A stretch of DNA of 64,000 nt from Allohoeflea poritis (GCF_027889715.1 NZ_JAPJZH010000007.1:213446-277445); one strand, 5' to 3'; shown: positions 9,686 to 19,516, counted from the stretch's first letter. Numbers and translations are program-made. The notes: generated by a model from the sequence alone, not told the origin.

Positions 9686-9978
9686 GGGTCTTTACACCAA
9701 ATCCTGTTGTTCTTGTCGCGATCACCGGTGTGCCCGCCAGCCATCCGAACCGGCTTCCGGGACAACACGCCGCAAGGTCTGCCCGGCCATAGAGGGACTT
9801 TATGTTCGGGACAAGCAAAATGACAGATATACCGCCCCTAGCGCAAGCTTATGACACCAATGGCGGTCGCGCGGGACAGGCTTTCTGGGGATAAAGTGAA
9901 TATGAGCGACCCATGCGTTTCAGGCTCCGCCAGAGCGGAGCCCGATCCGATAATCCGGTGTCGGTCAGCGTTGGCCGA

Positions 9979-11529
9979 TCACTCGCTGATGAGGCGCCGC
10001 AGGAGCTCGATCTCGTGGGAGAGCTTGGTGTCCTGCTCCAAAAGGTTCTCGATCTTGCGAACCGCGTGCAGCACCGTTGTGTGATCGCGGCCGCCGAAGC
10101 GCCGACCGATTTCCGGGAAGGAACGCGGCGTCATGGTCTTCGACAGGAACATGGCGATCTGGCGCGGTTTGACGATGGTGCGGGTGCGCCGGTTGGAGAT
10201 CATCTCCTGACGCGAGACATTATAGTGGCGCGAGACGATGCGCTGGATATCCTCGATGCGAACCCGCTTCGGCTCGCCGGCATTGACGAGATGGCCGAGA
10301 AGCTCGTCGACCCGGTCAATGGACAAAGACGGCTCGAACGAACGGCGGAACAGCAACTGGTTGAAGGCGCCTTCCAGTTCCCGGCCGCTCGACGTGACGT
10401 GCCGCGCAACATGGGCGAGAATCTCGGTCGGAATGTCCAGCGAATAGTCTTCCTGCTGGGCGGCGGCAAGGCGGCGCTTGAGGATTTCAAGGCGCATCTC
10501 GTAGTCGGGCGCCTCGATCTCGATGGCAACGCCGCCCTGCAACCGGGAGCGGACCCGCGCATCGAGCGATTCCAGCTCCCAGGGTGCCCGGTCCGCCGCA
10601 ACAACAACCTGACGGGCTGAATCCAGCAGCATATTGAGAAGATGACAGAATTCGTGCTGTATCGACTTGCCCTGCAGGAACTGCATGTCGTCGATAACGA
10701 GCAGGTCGATATTGCGCAGCGATTCCTTGAAGGAAAGCGCGTCATTGTCCCGGATGGCCGTGGCAAAGCGCCACATGAAATATTCTGCCGTCAGATAGAC
10801 GACGCGCGGCTTGCGCTCGCTCTCATTGGCCGCCAGGGCAATCGCCTGCAGCAGGTGGGTCTTGCCGAGGCCCACGCTGGAATGGATGAACAGGGGATTG
10901 AAGCGCACGGCGCTGCTGCCGGCCTCCGCGATCGTCTTCGCCGCAGCCAGGGCAACACGGTTCGAAGCGCCCTCGACGAAGGAACTGAAGGAGTAACGCC
11001 CGTCGAGCGGCGAGCCGGAGACCGAGCCGGTTTCGACCGGACGCATCTGCGCCTTCTTCGACTTGGATCCCGGGTGCGGCACGGCGGCAGGCCGCGCCGA
11101 TTGCGATCCGGGGCCCGTCGATTGCTGCACATCGGAGATTTCGGAGGACTGGATCAGCCGGTTGCCCCGCGTCGCGGAGCGCACAACGATTTCAACCTTG
11201 TTGATGTCGCTGTTTTCCTCAGCGAAGAGCTGCGTCAGAAGATCCAGATAGCGATTGTTGATCCACGACCGCAGGAATGTCGTGGGTACTGAAAGACGAA
11301 CAATGCTCTTTGATATGGATTCCAGTTTGAGCCGGCCGAACCAGCTTGAAAATACGTCGGGACCGACCTGTGCCTTCAGCCGGGTCTGAACCCGCCCGAA
11401 GAGTACGTCATTCGCCATTCCTGATTTCCCCATCTCCGTCGGTGGATCGGCCTCGCCGGCAGGAGGTGGTGCATTGTCTCGCGATCGCCGCAAATCTGTG
11501 CGCACCTGTGCTCCTGATTGTCCCTGCAT
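9979..11529 (-). CDS. dnaA: Chromosomal replication initiator DnaA
   Basis: 516 residues from the ATG at 11529, which has AGGAG 8 nt upstream. Internal ATGs at 11433 and 11418 would give shorter forms starting near the conserved [14 protein letters not shown]. Domain I covers about residues 38-110, then a linker. The AAA+ domain has Walker [10 protein letters not shown] near 220 and Walker [15 protein letters not shown]. The C-terminal DNA-binding domain carries [16 protein letters not shown]. DnaA-ATP opens oriC and regulates its own and other promoters. A long AT-rich leader with a CtrA-type site lies upstream. Confidence 0.97.
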   Translation of the reverse strand: MQGQSGAQVRTDLRRSRDNAPPPAGEADPPTEMGKSGMANDVLFGRVQTRLKAQVGPDVFSSWFGRLKLESISKSIVRLSVPTTFLRSWINNRYLDLLTQLFAEENSDINKVEIVVRSATRGNRLIQSSEISDVQQSTGPGSQSARPAAVPHPGSKSKKAQMRPVETGSVSGSPLDGRYSFSSFVEGASNRVALAAAKTIAEAGSSAVRFNPLFIHSSVGLGKTHLLQAIALAANESERKPRVVYLTAEYFMWRFATAIRDNDALSFKESLRNIDLLVIDDMQFLQGKSIQHEFCHLLNMLLDSARQVVVAADRAPWELESLDARVRSRLQGGVAIEIEAPDYEMRLEILKRRLAAAQQEDYSLDIPTEILAHVARHVTSSGRELEGAFNQLLFRRSFEPSLSIDRVDELLGHLVNAGEPKRVRIEDIQRIVSRHYNVSRQEMISNRRTRTIVKPRQIAMFLSKTMTPRSFPEIGRRFGGRDHTTVLHAVRKIENLLEQDTKLSHEIELLRRLISE

Positions 11530-12286
11530 CTGGCCTTCTCCTGTATCGTTTTTATTTGCGCCGGCCGAACGGCCGAACTTACTGTTCTACGTACAAACCC
11601 CAAACCCTACTGGAAGTGCTTCCCCTTTCCGTTTCCGTCCGTCGGACCGACAGAACACGCATGGCGCTACGGATCGCCTTGCGTATCCTCCTCCCGGCAA
11701 TATGCGCTGCCTCCAGAGCGTGCGCACAGATGTCCCCATGCCCGGGCTGGCGCCCGAACCACAACCGGGAAATTTTGATGAATCGTGCCGCAGAATGCGA
11801 ACACTGCATTGAAGATGAAAACATCAAAACCGCCAAAGGATTTCGGCGGTCTCACTATTCAAAACTAGCTGCTTGCGACCTCCATGCAGGCTCATTAAGG
11901 CAACGTTAACCGTCGAAGGTCAAGGCGCGTTCGGGAGGGAAATCGGCCGGATCGGTCCGCAGGTGCGATACGGCTCAAACGTGCATCCTGTGCGCCTTCC
12001 CGTAACGCATTTGGAATCAACAGCTTTTTGAGAAGGGACCGGAGAGTGTTGCCGATTTGCAAAAAAATAAAAAAATTGATCTTGACTCGGAATTCGTCGA
12101 ACCAGTTTTCCAATGGTCTACCAAAGAATTTTAATCCTCTCATAACCCATTGTTATTTATAATAATTACTTGTCCCGCATTTACTAGACGACCGGTCTAT
12201 TATTACAAAGATATTACAGTCCGGAATTGAATCGCAAAAGCCCGACCAACGGCCAGGCTCAACACGCATTCGCTAAATATCTGCAA
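11530..12286. promoter_or_regulatory. dnaA leader / rpsT-dnaA intergenic region
   Basis: 757 bp without a convincing gene; the short frames here lack ribosome sites and family features. The part from about 12050 to 12230 is clearly AT-rich. Four GANTC sites (CcrM methylation motif) occur at 11780, 12014, 12084 and 12229. I searched for TTATNCACA DnaA boxes and saw none, so I do not call an origin. The region must hold the dnaA promoter and the end of the rpsT transcript. Confidence 0.6.
11895..11910. promoter_or_regulatory. CtrA-type binding site in the dnaA leader
   Basis: TTAAGGCAACGTTAAC is a perfect match to the full CtrA consensus TTAA-N7-TTAA(C), known from Caulobacter and conserved in Rhizobiales. 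It sits 366 bp upstream of the chosen dnaA start. Direct binding is not shown; the match and its place upstream of a cell-cycle gene make it worth noting. Confidence 0.5.
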
Positions 12287-12553
12287 TTAGGCGCTGATTG
12301 CCTTTACGCGCTTGGCCAGACGCGAAACTTTCCGCGAGGCCGTGTTGCGGTGAATAACACCTTTGGTTGCCGCGCGCATCAATTCCGGCTGTGCCTGCTT
12401 GAATGCCTCGGCCGCCGCATCCTTGTCACCGGATGCAATCGCTTCCTCGACCTTGCGGATGAATCCGCGCATCCGCGAGCGGCGTGCCTTGTTTACTTCC
12501 GTTCGCCGGGCGATCTTGCGGGTCGCCTTTTTCGCCGACACTGTGTTGGCCAT
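12287..12553 (-). CDS. rpsT: 30S ribosomal protein S20
   Basis: 88 residues. [22 protein letters not shown] is the standard lysine/arginine-rich N-terminus, and the helical [20 protein letters not shown] region is typical. S20 binds 16S rRNA early in small-subunit assembly. A GAGAGAAG ribosome site precedes the start. The position directly upstream of dnaA on the same strand is conserved in many Rhizobiales. Confidence 0.96.
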   Translation of the reverse strand: MANTVSAKKATRKIARRTEVNKARRSRMRGFIRKVEEAIASGDKDAAAEAFKQAQPELMRAATKGVIHRNTASRKVSRLAKRVKAISA

Positions 12554-12701
12554 CTACTTCTCTCTTTGCGTTCGTACTCGCCCCATATCCTCGTGCCAGG
12601 TTTGCCAACCCGCAAATGAAACGACAGGAGCAGAAAAAATTACGGTGGCCGCCGGGGCCACCAAATCCGTGCCGGGCATATAGCCGGAAAGTGTGGTGCC
12701 G

Positions 12702-13475
12702 TCAACGGTTCTTGAACTGCGCCTGGCGTTTCTCCGCGAAGGCGGCCATGCCTTCCTTCTGATCTTCGGTCGCGAACAGCGAATGGAAGAGGCGCCGTTC
12801 GAAACGGATCCCTTCCGCCAACGTGAGCTCGTAAGACCGATTGACGCTTTCCTTGGCCATGATCACCGATGGCTGGGAGAAACCCGCGATCTTCTCGGCG
12901 GCCTTGATCGCCGTTTCGATCAGCTCGGTCGCGGGCACGACGCGGGCGACAAGCCCGGACCGTTCCGCCTCGTCCGCATCCATCATGCGCCCGGTCAGAC
13001 ACAGATCCATGGCCTTGGCCTTTCCGACGGCGCGGGTCAGGCGCTGCGTGCCGCCCATGCCCGGGATTGTGCCCAGGGTAATTTCCGGCTGGCCGAATTT
13101 TGCCGTGTCGGCCGCGATGATGAAGTCGCACATCATGGCGAGTTCGCAGCCACCGCCGAGCGCATAGCCCGCAACGGCGGCAATCATCGGCTTGCGCACG
13201 GTGCCGACCTTGTCCCAGCCGCCAATGAAATCGCCCATATAGGCTTCGACGAAATCGAGACTCTGCATTTCCTTGATATCGGCGCCCGCTGCGAACGCCT
13301 TTTCCGATCCGGTGATGACGATGGCGCCGATCTTGGCATCCGCGTCGAAGGCCCGCGCCGCTTCGAGCAGTTCGGCCATCAATTTCGCGTTGAGCGCGTT
13401 CAGCGCCTTCGGCCTGTCCAGCGTGACGAGGCCGACGCCGCCGCGGGTTTCCACCTTGATGCACTCATATGCCAT
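12702..13475 (-). CDS. Enoyl-CoA hydratase (crotonase family)
   Basis: 257 residues. The oxyanion-hole segments are [15 protein letters not shown] and [13 protein letters not shown], and the two catalytic glutamates lie in the GGGCELAMM and [16 protein letters not shown] regions. It hydrates trans-2-enoyl-CoA to 3-hydroxyacyl-CoA in fatty acid or amino acid breakdown. It is placed between rpsT and mutM on the same strand, as in many Rhizobiales, with no beta-oxidation partner beside it. The strong FadB1/short-chain type match makes the family certain; chain-length preference is unknown. Confidence 0.93.
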   Translation of the reverse strand: MAYECIKVETRGGVGLVTLDRPKALNALNAKLMAELLEAARAFDADAKIGAIVITGSEKAFAAGADIKEMQSLDFVEAYMGDFIGGWDKVGTVRKPMIAAVAGYALGGGCELAMMCDFIIAADTAKFGQPEITLGTIPGMGGTQRLTRAVGKAKAMDLCLTGRMMDADEAERSGLVARVVPATELIETAIKAAEKIAGFSQPSVIMAKESVNRSYELTLAEGIRFERRLFHSLFATEDQKEGMAAFAEKRQAQFKNR

Positions 13476-13513
13476 GTTCGATTTCCTTCCGTTGGTATTT
13501 CGCTTTCAGCCAC

Positions 13514-14404
13514 TCAGCGCTGGCAGGCCGGGCAATGAAATGTCGAACGGCCGCTTTGCATAATGCGGCGGATCGTTCCACCGCATCCTTCCCGCCGGCA
13601 GGCTTCTCCTTCGCGATCATACGCGTTGAACGTATGCTGGAAATAGCCGAGCGTGCCGTCCGCCTGCCGGTGATCGCGCAAGGACGAGCCGCCTGCCTCG
13701 ATGGCCGCCGCGATCACGCTGCGAACCGCGGTTGTCAGGTCCTCAAGCCGAGCGACTGGGGCGCCCGAGCGGGCCACAAGCGAGCCGGCGGTGCGCCGCG
13801 GTGAAAGATGCGCCAGCCAAAGCGCCTCGCAGACATAGATATTGCCGAGGCCGGCAATGATCCGCTGGTCCAGCAGAGCTGCCTTCAGCGGCGCCTTCCT
13901 GCCTGCAAATCTGCGCGCCAGGTAATCGGCGTTGAGCGCGTTGCCATGCGGCTCGACACCGAGATCGCGGATCAGCGGATGATTGTCCAGCTCGCCATCG
14001 CCGGCAAGCAGCATGAAGCCGAAACGGCGGGGATCATTATAAATGACACGCGCCTTGCCGTTCGGCCCGTCCACATGAAAGACGATATGATCGTGCTTTT
14101 CATCCTTGCTGCGGTCGTGGTGAAACTGTCCCGGCCGGTCCTTCAGATCATCGCGGTCAATATAATAGGAGCCGGACATGCCGAGATGCGAGATCAGCAC
14201 GGCACCATCATCAAGACAGATGAGCAGATATTTCGCCCGGCGCCGCAGCGACACAATCCGGCGGCCCTCCATACGCGCCGCGAAGCGGTCGGGAAACGGA
14301 AAACGCAGATCGGCCCGGCGCTGCTCCAGCCGGTGCAGGGTGGCACCTTCCATTGCCGGCAGCAGGCCGCGACGAACGGTTTCGACTTCAGGCAGTTCGG
14401 GCAT
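13514..14404 (-). CDS. mutM: Formamidopyrimidine-DNA glycosylase
   Basis: 296 residues. The N-terminal MPELPEVE supplies the catalytic Pro2 amine and Glu3, and [11 protein letters not shown] is the conserved core. The C-terminal zinc finger has four cysteines in CRREGCGG...FHCPACQR. The enzyme excises 8-oxoguanine and cuts the abasic site. It is divergent from ubiE, with about 140 bp between the starts. Confidence 0.97.
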   Translation of the reverse strand: MPELPEVETVRRGLLPAMEGATLHRLEQRRADLRFPFPDRFAARMEGRRIVSLRRRAKYLLICLDDGAVLISHLGMSGSYYIDRDDLKDRPGQFHHDRSKDEKHDHIVFHVDGPNGKARVIYNDPRRFGFMLLAGDGELDNHPLIRDLGVEPHGNALNADYLARRFAGRKAPLKAALLDQRIIAGLGNIYVCEALWLAHLSPRRTAGSLVARSGAPVARLEDLTTAVRSVIAAAIEAGGSSLRDHRQADGTLGYFQHTFNAYDREGEACRREGCGGTIRRIMQSGRSTFHCPACQR

Positions 14405-14546
14405 GGGCCTCGGGCGCGTTGGCTTTTGTTTCGACTTGACCTATAAGCGGCGCGACTTTGCCGCACCGCGATACAGGTGAGCCTGATAGCGCATCTTGGC
14501 GCGTTAGGCTATTGTTCCCGCCGAATTGAGTACCGGAGTTCTCTTG

Positions 14547-15323
14547 ATGTCTCAGACGCGCACATCCGCAGCCGGCGGCATGGAAACCTCCTACGGTTTC
14601 AGGCAAGTCGACGAAGGCGAAAAGCAGGGCATGGTCAACGACGTTTTCCATGGCGTCGCGCGCCGCTACGACATCATGAACGACGTGATGTCGCTGGGCA
14701 TGCACCGGGCCTGGAAGGACGCCATGGTCAGCGCCCTCAATCCGGGCAAGAGCAGCGCATACCGGGTACTCGACGTCGCCGGCGGCACCGGCGACATCGC
14801 GTTCCGCATCATCGAGGAATCGCGGCGGCTGGCCCATGCGACCATTCTCGACATCAACGGCTCGATGCTCGAGGTCGGCCGCCAGCGGGCTCAAAAGCGC
14901 AGGCTCGAGGACAATCTGACCTTTGTCGAAGCCAATGCCGAGGATCTGCCGTTCGACGACGACAGTTTCGACGCCTATACGATCGCCTTTGGCATCCGCA
15001 ACGTGCCGCGCATCGATCTGGCGCTCAGGGAAGCGGCACGGGTGCTCAGGCGCGGCGGGCGTTTCCTGTGCCTGGAGTTTTCCGACGTGGACCTTCCACT
15101 TTTGGAAAAAATCTACGACGCCTGGTCGTTCAAAGCGATCCCGCAATTCGGCCGGGCGATTACCGGCGACAGCGAACCCTACCGCTATCTGGTCGAATCG
15201 ATCCGCAAGTTCCCCAACCAGCAGGATTTTGCCGCCATGATCGAAGCGGCCGACCTGTCGCGGGTCAAATGGACCAACTATACCGGCGGCGTCGCCGCGC
15301 TTCATTCCGCCTGGAAACTCTAG
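14547..15323 (+). CDS. ubiE: Demethylmenaquinone/2-methoxy-6-polyprenyl-benzoquinol C-methyltransferase
   Basis: 258 residues from the ATG at 14547, which has CGGAG 8 nt upstream; a TTG at 14526 is in frame but lacks a site. SAM-binding motif I is [13 protein letters not shown], and the UbiE signatures [14 protein letters not shown] and [10 protein letters not shown] are both present. It performs the C-methylation step of ubiquinone synthesis. ubiB follows 24 bp later, so the two quinone genes are co-transcribed. Confidence 0.96.
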   Translation: MSQTRTSAAGGMETSYGFRQVDEGEKQGMVNDVFHGVARRYDIMNDVMSLGMHRAWKDAMVSALNPGKSSAYRVLDVAGGTGDIAFRIIEESRRLAHATILDINGSMLEVGRQRAQKRRLEDNLTFVEANAEDLPFDDDSFDAYTIAFGIRNVPRIDLALREAARVLRRGGRFLCLEFSDVDLPLLEKIYDAWSFKAIPQFGRAITGDSEPYRYLVESIRKFPNQQDFAAMIEAADLSRVKWTNYTGGVAALHSAWKL

Positions 15324-15347
15324 AGCAAGACGGGCGGCGGGCCGATC

Positions 15348-16919
15348 ATGAACAGTTTCTTCGCCTATCTTCGACTGATGCGTGCCGGCTGGGTGATGGC
15401 CCGCGAGGGCGTCATTGCCTCGCTTCCGGCCGACGGGCTGCAAGGGCCGGCACTGGCGGCCCACAGGCTGGCAACCGCGCTGGCGCGGCGCAAGTCGCAG
15501 CAGGCCGACCGGGCGGAACGGCTGGCACGCGCCGTCGAGCGGCTCGGCCCGTCCTATGTCAAGCTCGGCCAGTTCCTCGCAACGCGTCCGGATGTCGTCG
15601 GCCGCTCACTGGCGCGGGATCTTTCCCTGCTGCAGGACCGCATGGACACCTTCTCCATGGATGCCGCCAGGGCGCGCATCGTCGAATCCGTCGGCCGCCC
15701 GGTGGAAGAGCTCTACAGCACGTTCGATGCACCGATTGCGGCCGCCTCGATCGCCCAGGTTCACCCGGCCGAGGTCAGCGACGATGCCGGAACACGTAAG
15801 GTCGCGGTCAAGGTCGTGCGTCCCGGCATCCGCAAGCGGTTCTATCGCGATCTCGACTCCTTCTATCTCGTGGCCCACATGGCCGAGCGACTTTCGCCGG
15901 CCTCGCGGCGGCTAAGACCTGTCGATGTCGCACGCACGCTGGAACAGACTACCAAGATCGAGATGGATTTCCGTCTCGAGGCGGCGGCGCTTTCGGAGCT
16001 TGCGGAAAACACGCGCGACGATCCCGGTTTCCGCGTGCCGGCAGTGGACTGGGAGCGCACCGGGCGCGACATCGTCACCATGGAGTGGATCGACGGCATC
16101 AAGATCGCCGATCTCGAAGCGCTCAAGGCCGCCGGGCACGATCTCGACCATCTCGCGGAGATCCTGATCCAGTCGTTCCTGCGGCATACGCTGCGAGACG
16201 GCTTCTTCCACGCCGACATGCATCAGGGCAATCTGTTCGTCGATGCTTCCGGCACCATCGTCGCGGTCGACATGGGTATCGTCGGACGGCTCGGAAAGAA
16301 GGAGCGTCGCTTCCTGGCGGAGATTCTCTACGGCTTCATCCGGCGTGACTATCGCCGCGTTGCCGAGGTGCATTTCGAAGCCGGCTATGTTCCGGCCCAT
16401 CACGATGTCGCCAGTTTCGCCCAGGCAATCCGTGCGATCGGCGAGCCGATCCACGGCCAGTCGGCGGAAACCATCTCGATGGCGAAGCTCCTGACGCTGC
16501 TCTTCGAAGTGACCGAGCTCTTCGACATGCAGACGCGACCGGAGCTGATCATGCTGCAAAAGACCATGGTCGTCGTGGAAGGCGTGGCGCGGCTGCTCAA
16601 TCCGCACTTCAATATGTGGAAGGCGTCGGAACCGGTTGTCGGCGACTGGATCGCCCGCAATCTCGGTCCTGCCCGCGTCGTCACGGATATCAAGGACGGG
16701 CTGGGCGCCGCAGTGCGGCTGGCCGAGCAGGCGCCGGTGCTGGCGGTGCGGGCGGAACGCCTGTCGCAGGAACTCGATGAAATGGCGCGCGAAGGTCTGC
16801 GCTTCGATCCGGGCACTGCCGAGGCCATCGGCAAGGCCGAGGCACGCCATTCACGGTCCGGCCGGATTGCTCTTTGGGTGATTGCATTGACTGCAATCTA
16901 CATTGCGTTTCAGTTGTAA
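15348..16919 (+). CDS. ubiB: Ubiquinone biosynthesis protein UbiB (ABC1/ADCK atypical kinase)
   Basis: 523 residues. It has the KxGQ motif VKLGQFLATRPD, the alanine-rich loop APIAAASIAQVHPAEV that replaces the glycine loop, the Lys in KVAVKVVRPGI, the HADMHQGNLF catalytic loop and VAVDMGIVGRL in place of DFG. A C-terminal transmembrane helix (IALWVIALTAIYIAF) anchors it at the membrane. UbiB supports coenzyme Q synthesis as an ATPase. It is followed 50 bp later by coaBC. Confidence 0.95.
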   Translation: MNSFFAYLRLMRAGWVMAREGVIASLPADGLQGPALAAHRLATALARRKSQQADRAERLARAVERLGPSYVKLGQFLATRPDVVGRSLARDLSLLQDRMDTFSMDAARARIVESVGRPVEELYSTFDAPIAAASIAQVHPAEVSDDAGTRKVAVKVVRPGIRKRFYRDLDSFYLVAHMAERLSPASRRLRPVDVARTLEQTTKIEMDFRLEAAALSELAENTRDDPGFRVPAVDWERTGRDIVTMEWIDGIKIADLEALKAAGHDLDHLAEILIQSFLRHTLRDGFFHADMHQGNLFVDASGTIVAVDMGIVGRLGKKERRFLAEILYGFIRRDYRRVAEVHFEAGYVPAHHDVASFAQAIRAIGEPIHGQSAETISMAKLLTLLFEVTELFDMQTRPELIMLQKTMVVVEGVARLLNPHFNMWKASEPVVGDWIARNLGPARVVTDIKDGLGAAVRLAEQAPVLAVRAERLSQELDEMAREGLRFDPGTAEAIGKAEARHSRSGRIALWVIALTAIYIAFQL

Positions 16920-16920
16920 T

Positions 16921-16939
16921 TTGATTTCATTGCTATCAA
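16921..16939. promoter_or_regulatory. Small inverted repeat upstream of coaBC
   Basis: TTGAT and ATCAA, 9 nt apart, lie just after the ubiB stop and about 30 nt before the coaBC start. It is a possible half-site pair for the ribbon-helix-helix domain encoded at the start of coaBC. Five-base arms can occur by chance. Confidence 0.25.
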
Positions 16940-16969
16940 TCTGCTAGGCTGCATGGCAAGGAGACCGCC

Positions 16970-18364
16970 ATGGCCAGCATCACCATACGCAATCTCGACG
17001 AGGCCACGAAACAGGCGCTGCGCGAGCGCGCCGCCCGCAACGGCCGCTCGATGGAAGAGGAGGTGCGGCACCTCCTGCGCCATACGGCCACACCGGCATC
17101 CATGTCTGCGGATGAAACGGCCAGGCCTGAACCTGCGAGCGGCAATGCGGCACTTGCCGGCAGGCAGATTCTGCTGATCATCACCGGCGGCATCGCCGCC
17201 TACAAGTCGCTCGACCTCATCCGCCGGCTGCGCGAACGCGGCGCCGCGGTGCGTCCCGTCATGACAAGAGGCGCCATGGAGTTCGTTACGCCGCTTGCGG
17301 TCGGCGCGCTTGCCGCCGACCGGGTCTTTACCGAACTCTTCTCGCGCGAGGACGAGCAGGATGTGGGCCATATCCGGCTGGCGCGCGGCGCCGATCTCGT
17401 GCTGGTCGCCCCGGCGACCGCCGATTTCATCGCCAAAATGGCGCAGGGGATGGCCGACGACCTTGCCTCCACGATCGTGCTGGCCAGCGACCGGCCGATC
17501 CTGATTGCGCCGGCAATGAACCCGGTCATGTGGCAAGCGCCCGCGCTACAGCGCAATATGCGGCAGGTGCGCGAGGACGGCGTTCACGTCATCGGACCAA
17601 TGCGCGGCGAGATGGCCGAAAGCGGCGAAGCAGGTCTCGGACGCATGGCCGAGCCGCTCGATATCGTGGCCGCTGCCACGCACTTGCTCGACGACCGCCC
17701 GCGACCGCTTGCCGGAAAAACCGCCATCGTCACATCGGGGCCGACCCATGAACCGATCGATCCGGTCCGCTACATCGCCAACCGCTCATCCGGCAAGCAG
17801 GGCCACGCCATTGCGGCGGAATTGGCGGCGCTCGGCGCGCGGGTGACGCTGGTTTCCGGCCCGGTCACCATAGCCGACCCGCAGGGAGTGGCGACGGTGC
17901 ATGTCGAAAGCGCCCGAGAGATGCTCGATGCCGTCGAGCAATTGTTGCCTGCCGACATCGCGGTCATGGTAGCGGCCGTCGCCGACTGGCGCGCGGCCGG
18001 CGAGGCGGGCGAAAAGATCAAGAAGAAGCCGGGCAAGGCACCGCCGCCACTGAAGCTGACTGAGAATCCGGACATCCTCAGGACGGTCGGCCATCACGGC
18101 AAGCGCCCGACACTTGTCGTCGGCTTTGCCGCCGAGACCCAGAACCTCATCGACAATGCGAAGGCCAAACTGGAACGCAAGGGCGCCGATTTCATCGTCG
18201 CCAATGACGTCTCACCGGAAACCGGCGTCATGGGCGGCGACCGGAACCGGGTGCGCATCGTATCGGCCAAGGGCGTCGATGACTGGCCGGAGATGGACAA
18301 ACAGTCGGTCGCAGCGCGGCTGGCAGGGGAGATCGCTCGCCGGCTTCAGACCGCGATCGCCTGA
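16970..18364 (+). CDS. coaBC: CoaBC (phosphopantothenoylcysteine decarboxylase/synthetase) with an N-terminal FitA-like ribbon-helix-helix domain
   Basis: 464 residues. Residues 1-45 (MASITIRNLDEATKQALRER...) match the FitA/StbC antitoxin DNA-binding fold, then a roughly 20-residue Ala/Pro/Glu linker. CoaC begins at ILLIITGGIAAYKSLDLIRR, with its catalytic His in GHIRLARGAD and the PAMNPVMW motif. CoaB follows, with TSGPTHEPIDPVRYIANRSSGKQG and KLTENPDIL. The two domains decarboxylate and make phosphopantothenoylcysteine for coenzyme A. Where E. coli has Cys158 in its CGDIGPGRM motif, this protein reads SGEAGLGRM. The ATG is fixed by AAGGAG 6 nt upstream. The gene overlaps the convergent amidotransferase by 19 nt. 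Confidence 0.93.
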   Translation: MASITIRNLDEATKQALRERAARNGRSMEEEVRHLLRHTATPASMSADETARPEPASGNAALAGRQILLIITGGIAAYKSLDLIRRLRERGAAVRPVMTRGAMEFVTPLAVGALAADRVFTELFSREDEQDVGHIRLARGADLVLVAPATADFIAKMAQGMADDLASTIVLASDRPILIAPAMNPVMWQAPALQRNMRQVREDGVHVIGPMRGEMAESGEAGLGRMAEPLDIVAAATHLLDDRPRPLAGKTAIVTSGPTHEPIDPVRYIANRSSGKQGHAIAAELAALGARVTLVSGPVTIADPQGVATVHVESAREMLDAVEQLLPADIAVMVAAVADWRAAGEAGEKIKKKPGKAPPPLKLTENPDILRTVGHHGKRPTLVVGFAAETQNLIDNAKAKLERKGADFIVANDVSPETGVMGGDRNRVRIVSAKGVDDWPEMDKQSVAARLAGEIARRLQTAIA

Positions 18365-19152
18365 ACCGCGCCCGACGGGTCGAACGGCTCGACCGCAACT
18401 CCGCGATCGCTGACCGTCACGAAGCTGCCCGACGGGATTTCAGACCAGCGGCCGGCATCCTCATCGAACGGTTCGGACACCAGGCAGTGCCCGTCGCCGG
18501 TCAGCGGACACATGGCGCCGGAATAGAGCGTCGGCGCATGGCGGTCGGTGGCGTAGCGTACACAGTAGAGCGCCCTCCCGTCGCTCAACGCCGCGGTAAA
18601 GCGGATCAGCGGCCTGATTCCAAGCGCAATCGCTTCACGCAACACGAAGCCAAGCGCTGCCTCCAAGGCCAGTTTCGGGTTTTTCTCCAGCCCGAATTCA
18701 AGCGCCAGCAGAAACAGGAGCTCGGAATCCGTCGAACCTTTGCGCTCGCCATAGAGCGCATCGTCCAGCCGCGCTTCGAGCCGCCGTTCGAGGCGCTCGA
18801 AATCGCCAAGCTGCCCGTTGTGCATGAACGACCAGCGGCCGTGTACGAAGGGATGGCAGTTGTCTCTGGTGGTTCGCCCCGCCGTGGAGGCGCGCACATG
18901 GGCGAGGAACAGGCCGGAGCCGATCTGCCGGGCCAGCGAGCGCAGATTGTCGTCCGACCAGGCCGGCAGGATGTCACGGTAGTGTCCGGGCTCGTCGCGC
19001 TCGCCATACCAGGCGATGCCGAAGCCGTCGCCATTCGTCGCCGTCTTTGCCTCCGTGGCACATTGCGACTGGTCGATCAGGGAATGGGCGGGAGAGGTGA
19101 TCAGGTCCTCGAGGAAACGGCGACGACCGCGATAGGCAACCCAGCGGCACAT
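18346..19152 (-). CDS. Class II glutamine amidotransferase (EgtC/YafJ-like)
   Basis: 268 residues beginning MCRWVAYRG, so Cys2 becomes the N-terminal nucleophile after methionine removal. Class II residues are seen in NGDGFGIAWYG, HVRASTAG and SFMHNGQLGDF. The family hydrolyses gamma-glutamyl amides; EgtC removes glutamate in ergothioneine synthesis, while YafJ has no settled role. No egt genes are nearby. The last 19 nt overlap the end of coaBC on the other strand. Confidence 0.88.
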   Translation of the reverse strand: MCRWVAYRGRRRFLEDLITSPAHSLIDQSQCATEAKTATNGDGFGIAWYGERDEPGHYRDILPAWSDDNLRSLARQIGSGLFLAHVRASTAGRTTRDNCHPFVHGRWSFMHNGQLGDFERLERRLEARLDDALYGERKGSTDSELLFLLALEFGLEKNPKLALEAALGFVLREAIALGIRPLIRFTAALSDGRALYCVRYATDRHAPTLYSGAMCPLTGDGHCLVSEPFDEDAGRWSEIPSGSFVTVSDRGVAVEPFDPSGAVQAIAV

Positions 19153-19186
19153 GGTTTCAGCACCCTCCCCTTTTGCCGGCGGAACC

Positions 19187-19402
19187 TCAGCCGTTCCGGT
19201 TGTGCATGCGGTGATGCATGGCGTTGATCATGCGGCTCGCCGTCTTCTCGAACAGGAAGGGCAGAAAGGCGTGCACGAAGGCGGCACAGGAGGCGAGGAA
19301 GAGCCGCCCGGAGAATCCGGCTGCAAAGCGCATGTGCTCGAAATAGGTCTCGTCGACCGACTGCGGGTGTTCGGTGAACAGTCTCGTGACGGGTGTCGCC
19401 AT
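19187..19402 (-). CDS. Small DUF6356-like protein
   Basis: 71 residues from the ATG at 19402, which has AAGGG 8 nt upstream; an ATG at 19408 is also possible. The sequence TRLFTEHPQSVDETYFEHM followed by the hydrophobic stretch RLFLASCAAFVHAFLPFLFEK recalls a short Rhizobiales protein family (DUF6356, assigned from memory). One membrane segment is likely and the end is histidine-rich. It is divergent from the Lrp-type regulator, with two palindromic sites between them, so it is a probable target of that regulator. Function unknown. Confidence 0.7.
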   Translation of the reverse strand: MATPVTRLFTEHPQSVDETYFEHMRFAAGFSGRLFLASCAAFVHAFLPFLFEKTASRMINAMHHRMHNRNG

Positions 19403-19458
19403 TGTCATATCCCTTCGCTGGCCTTCTTGATTTGCGTCCATCGTAACGCCAATAGGCC

Positions 19459-19473
19459 GGGATATGTTCCCAA
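19459..19473. promoter_or_regulatory. Operator-like palindrome 1 (GGGATATGTTCCCAA)
   Basis: An inverted repeat GGGA-N5-TCCC followed by AA, in the 114-bp gap between the small DUF6356-like gene and the Lrp-type gene. It repeats the motif of the site 38 bp away, which supports recognition by the adjacent regulator. Confidence 0.5.
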
Positions 19474-19496
19474 TAATTCTGTTATTTCGCCTAAAA

Positions 19497-19514
19497 TTGG
19501 GATATACGTCCCAA
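19497..19514. promoter_or_regulatory. Operator-like palindrome 2 (TTGGGATATACGTCCCAA)
   Basis: A perfect 6-bp-arm palindrome, TTGGGA-N6-TCCCAA, ending 2 nt before the start of the Lrp-type gene. It shares GGGATAT...TCCCAA with site 1. The placement suggests autorepression by the Lrp-family protein. Binding is inferred from the arrangement. Confidence 0.55.
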
Positions 19515-19516
19515 CT

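Noticed and set aside
11895..12143. Short minus-strand frame in the dnaA leader
   Set aside because: No ribosome site, no recognisable features, and composition follows the AT-rich leader.
9686..12286. Possible replication origin beside dnaA
   Set aside because: No cluster of TTATNCACA DnaA boxes was seen in either gap flanking dnaA; in many alphaproteobacteria the origin lies elsewhere.
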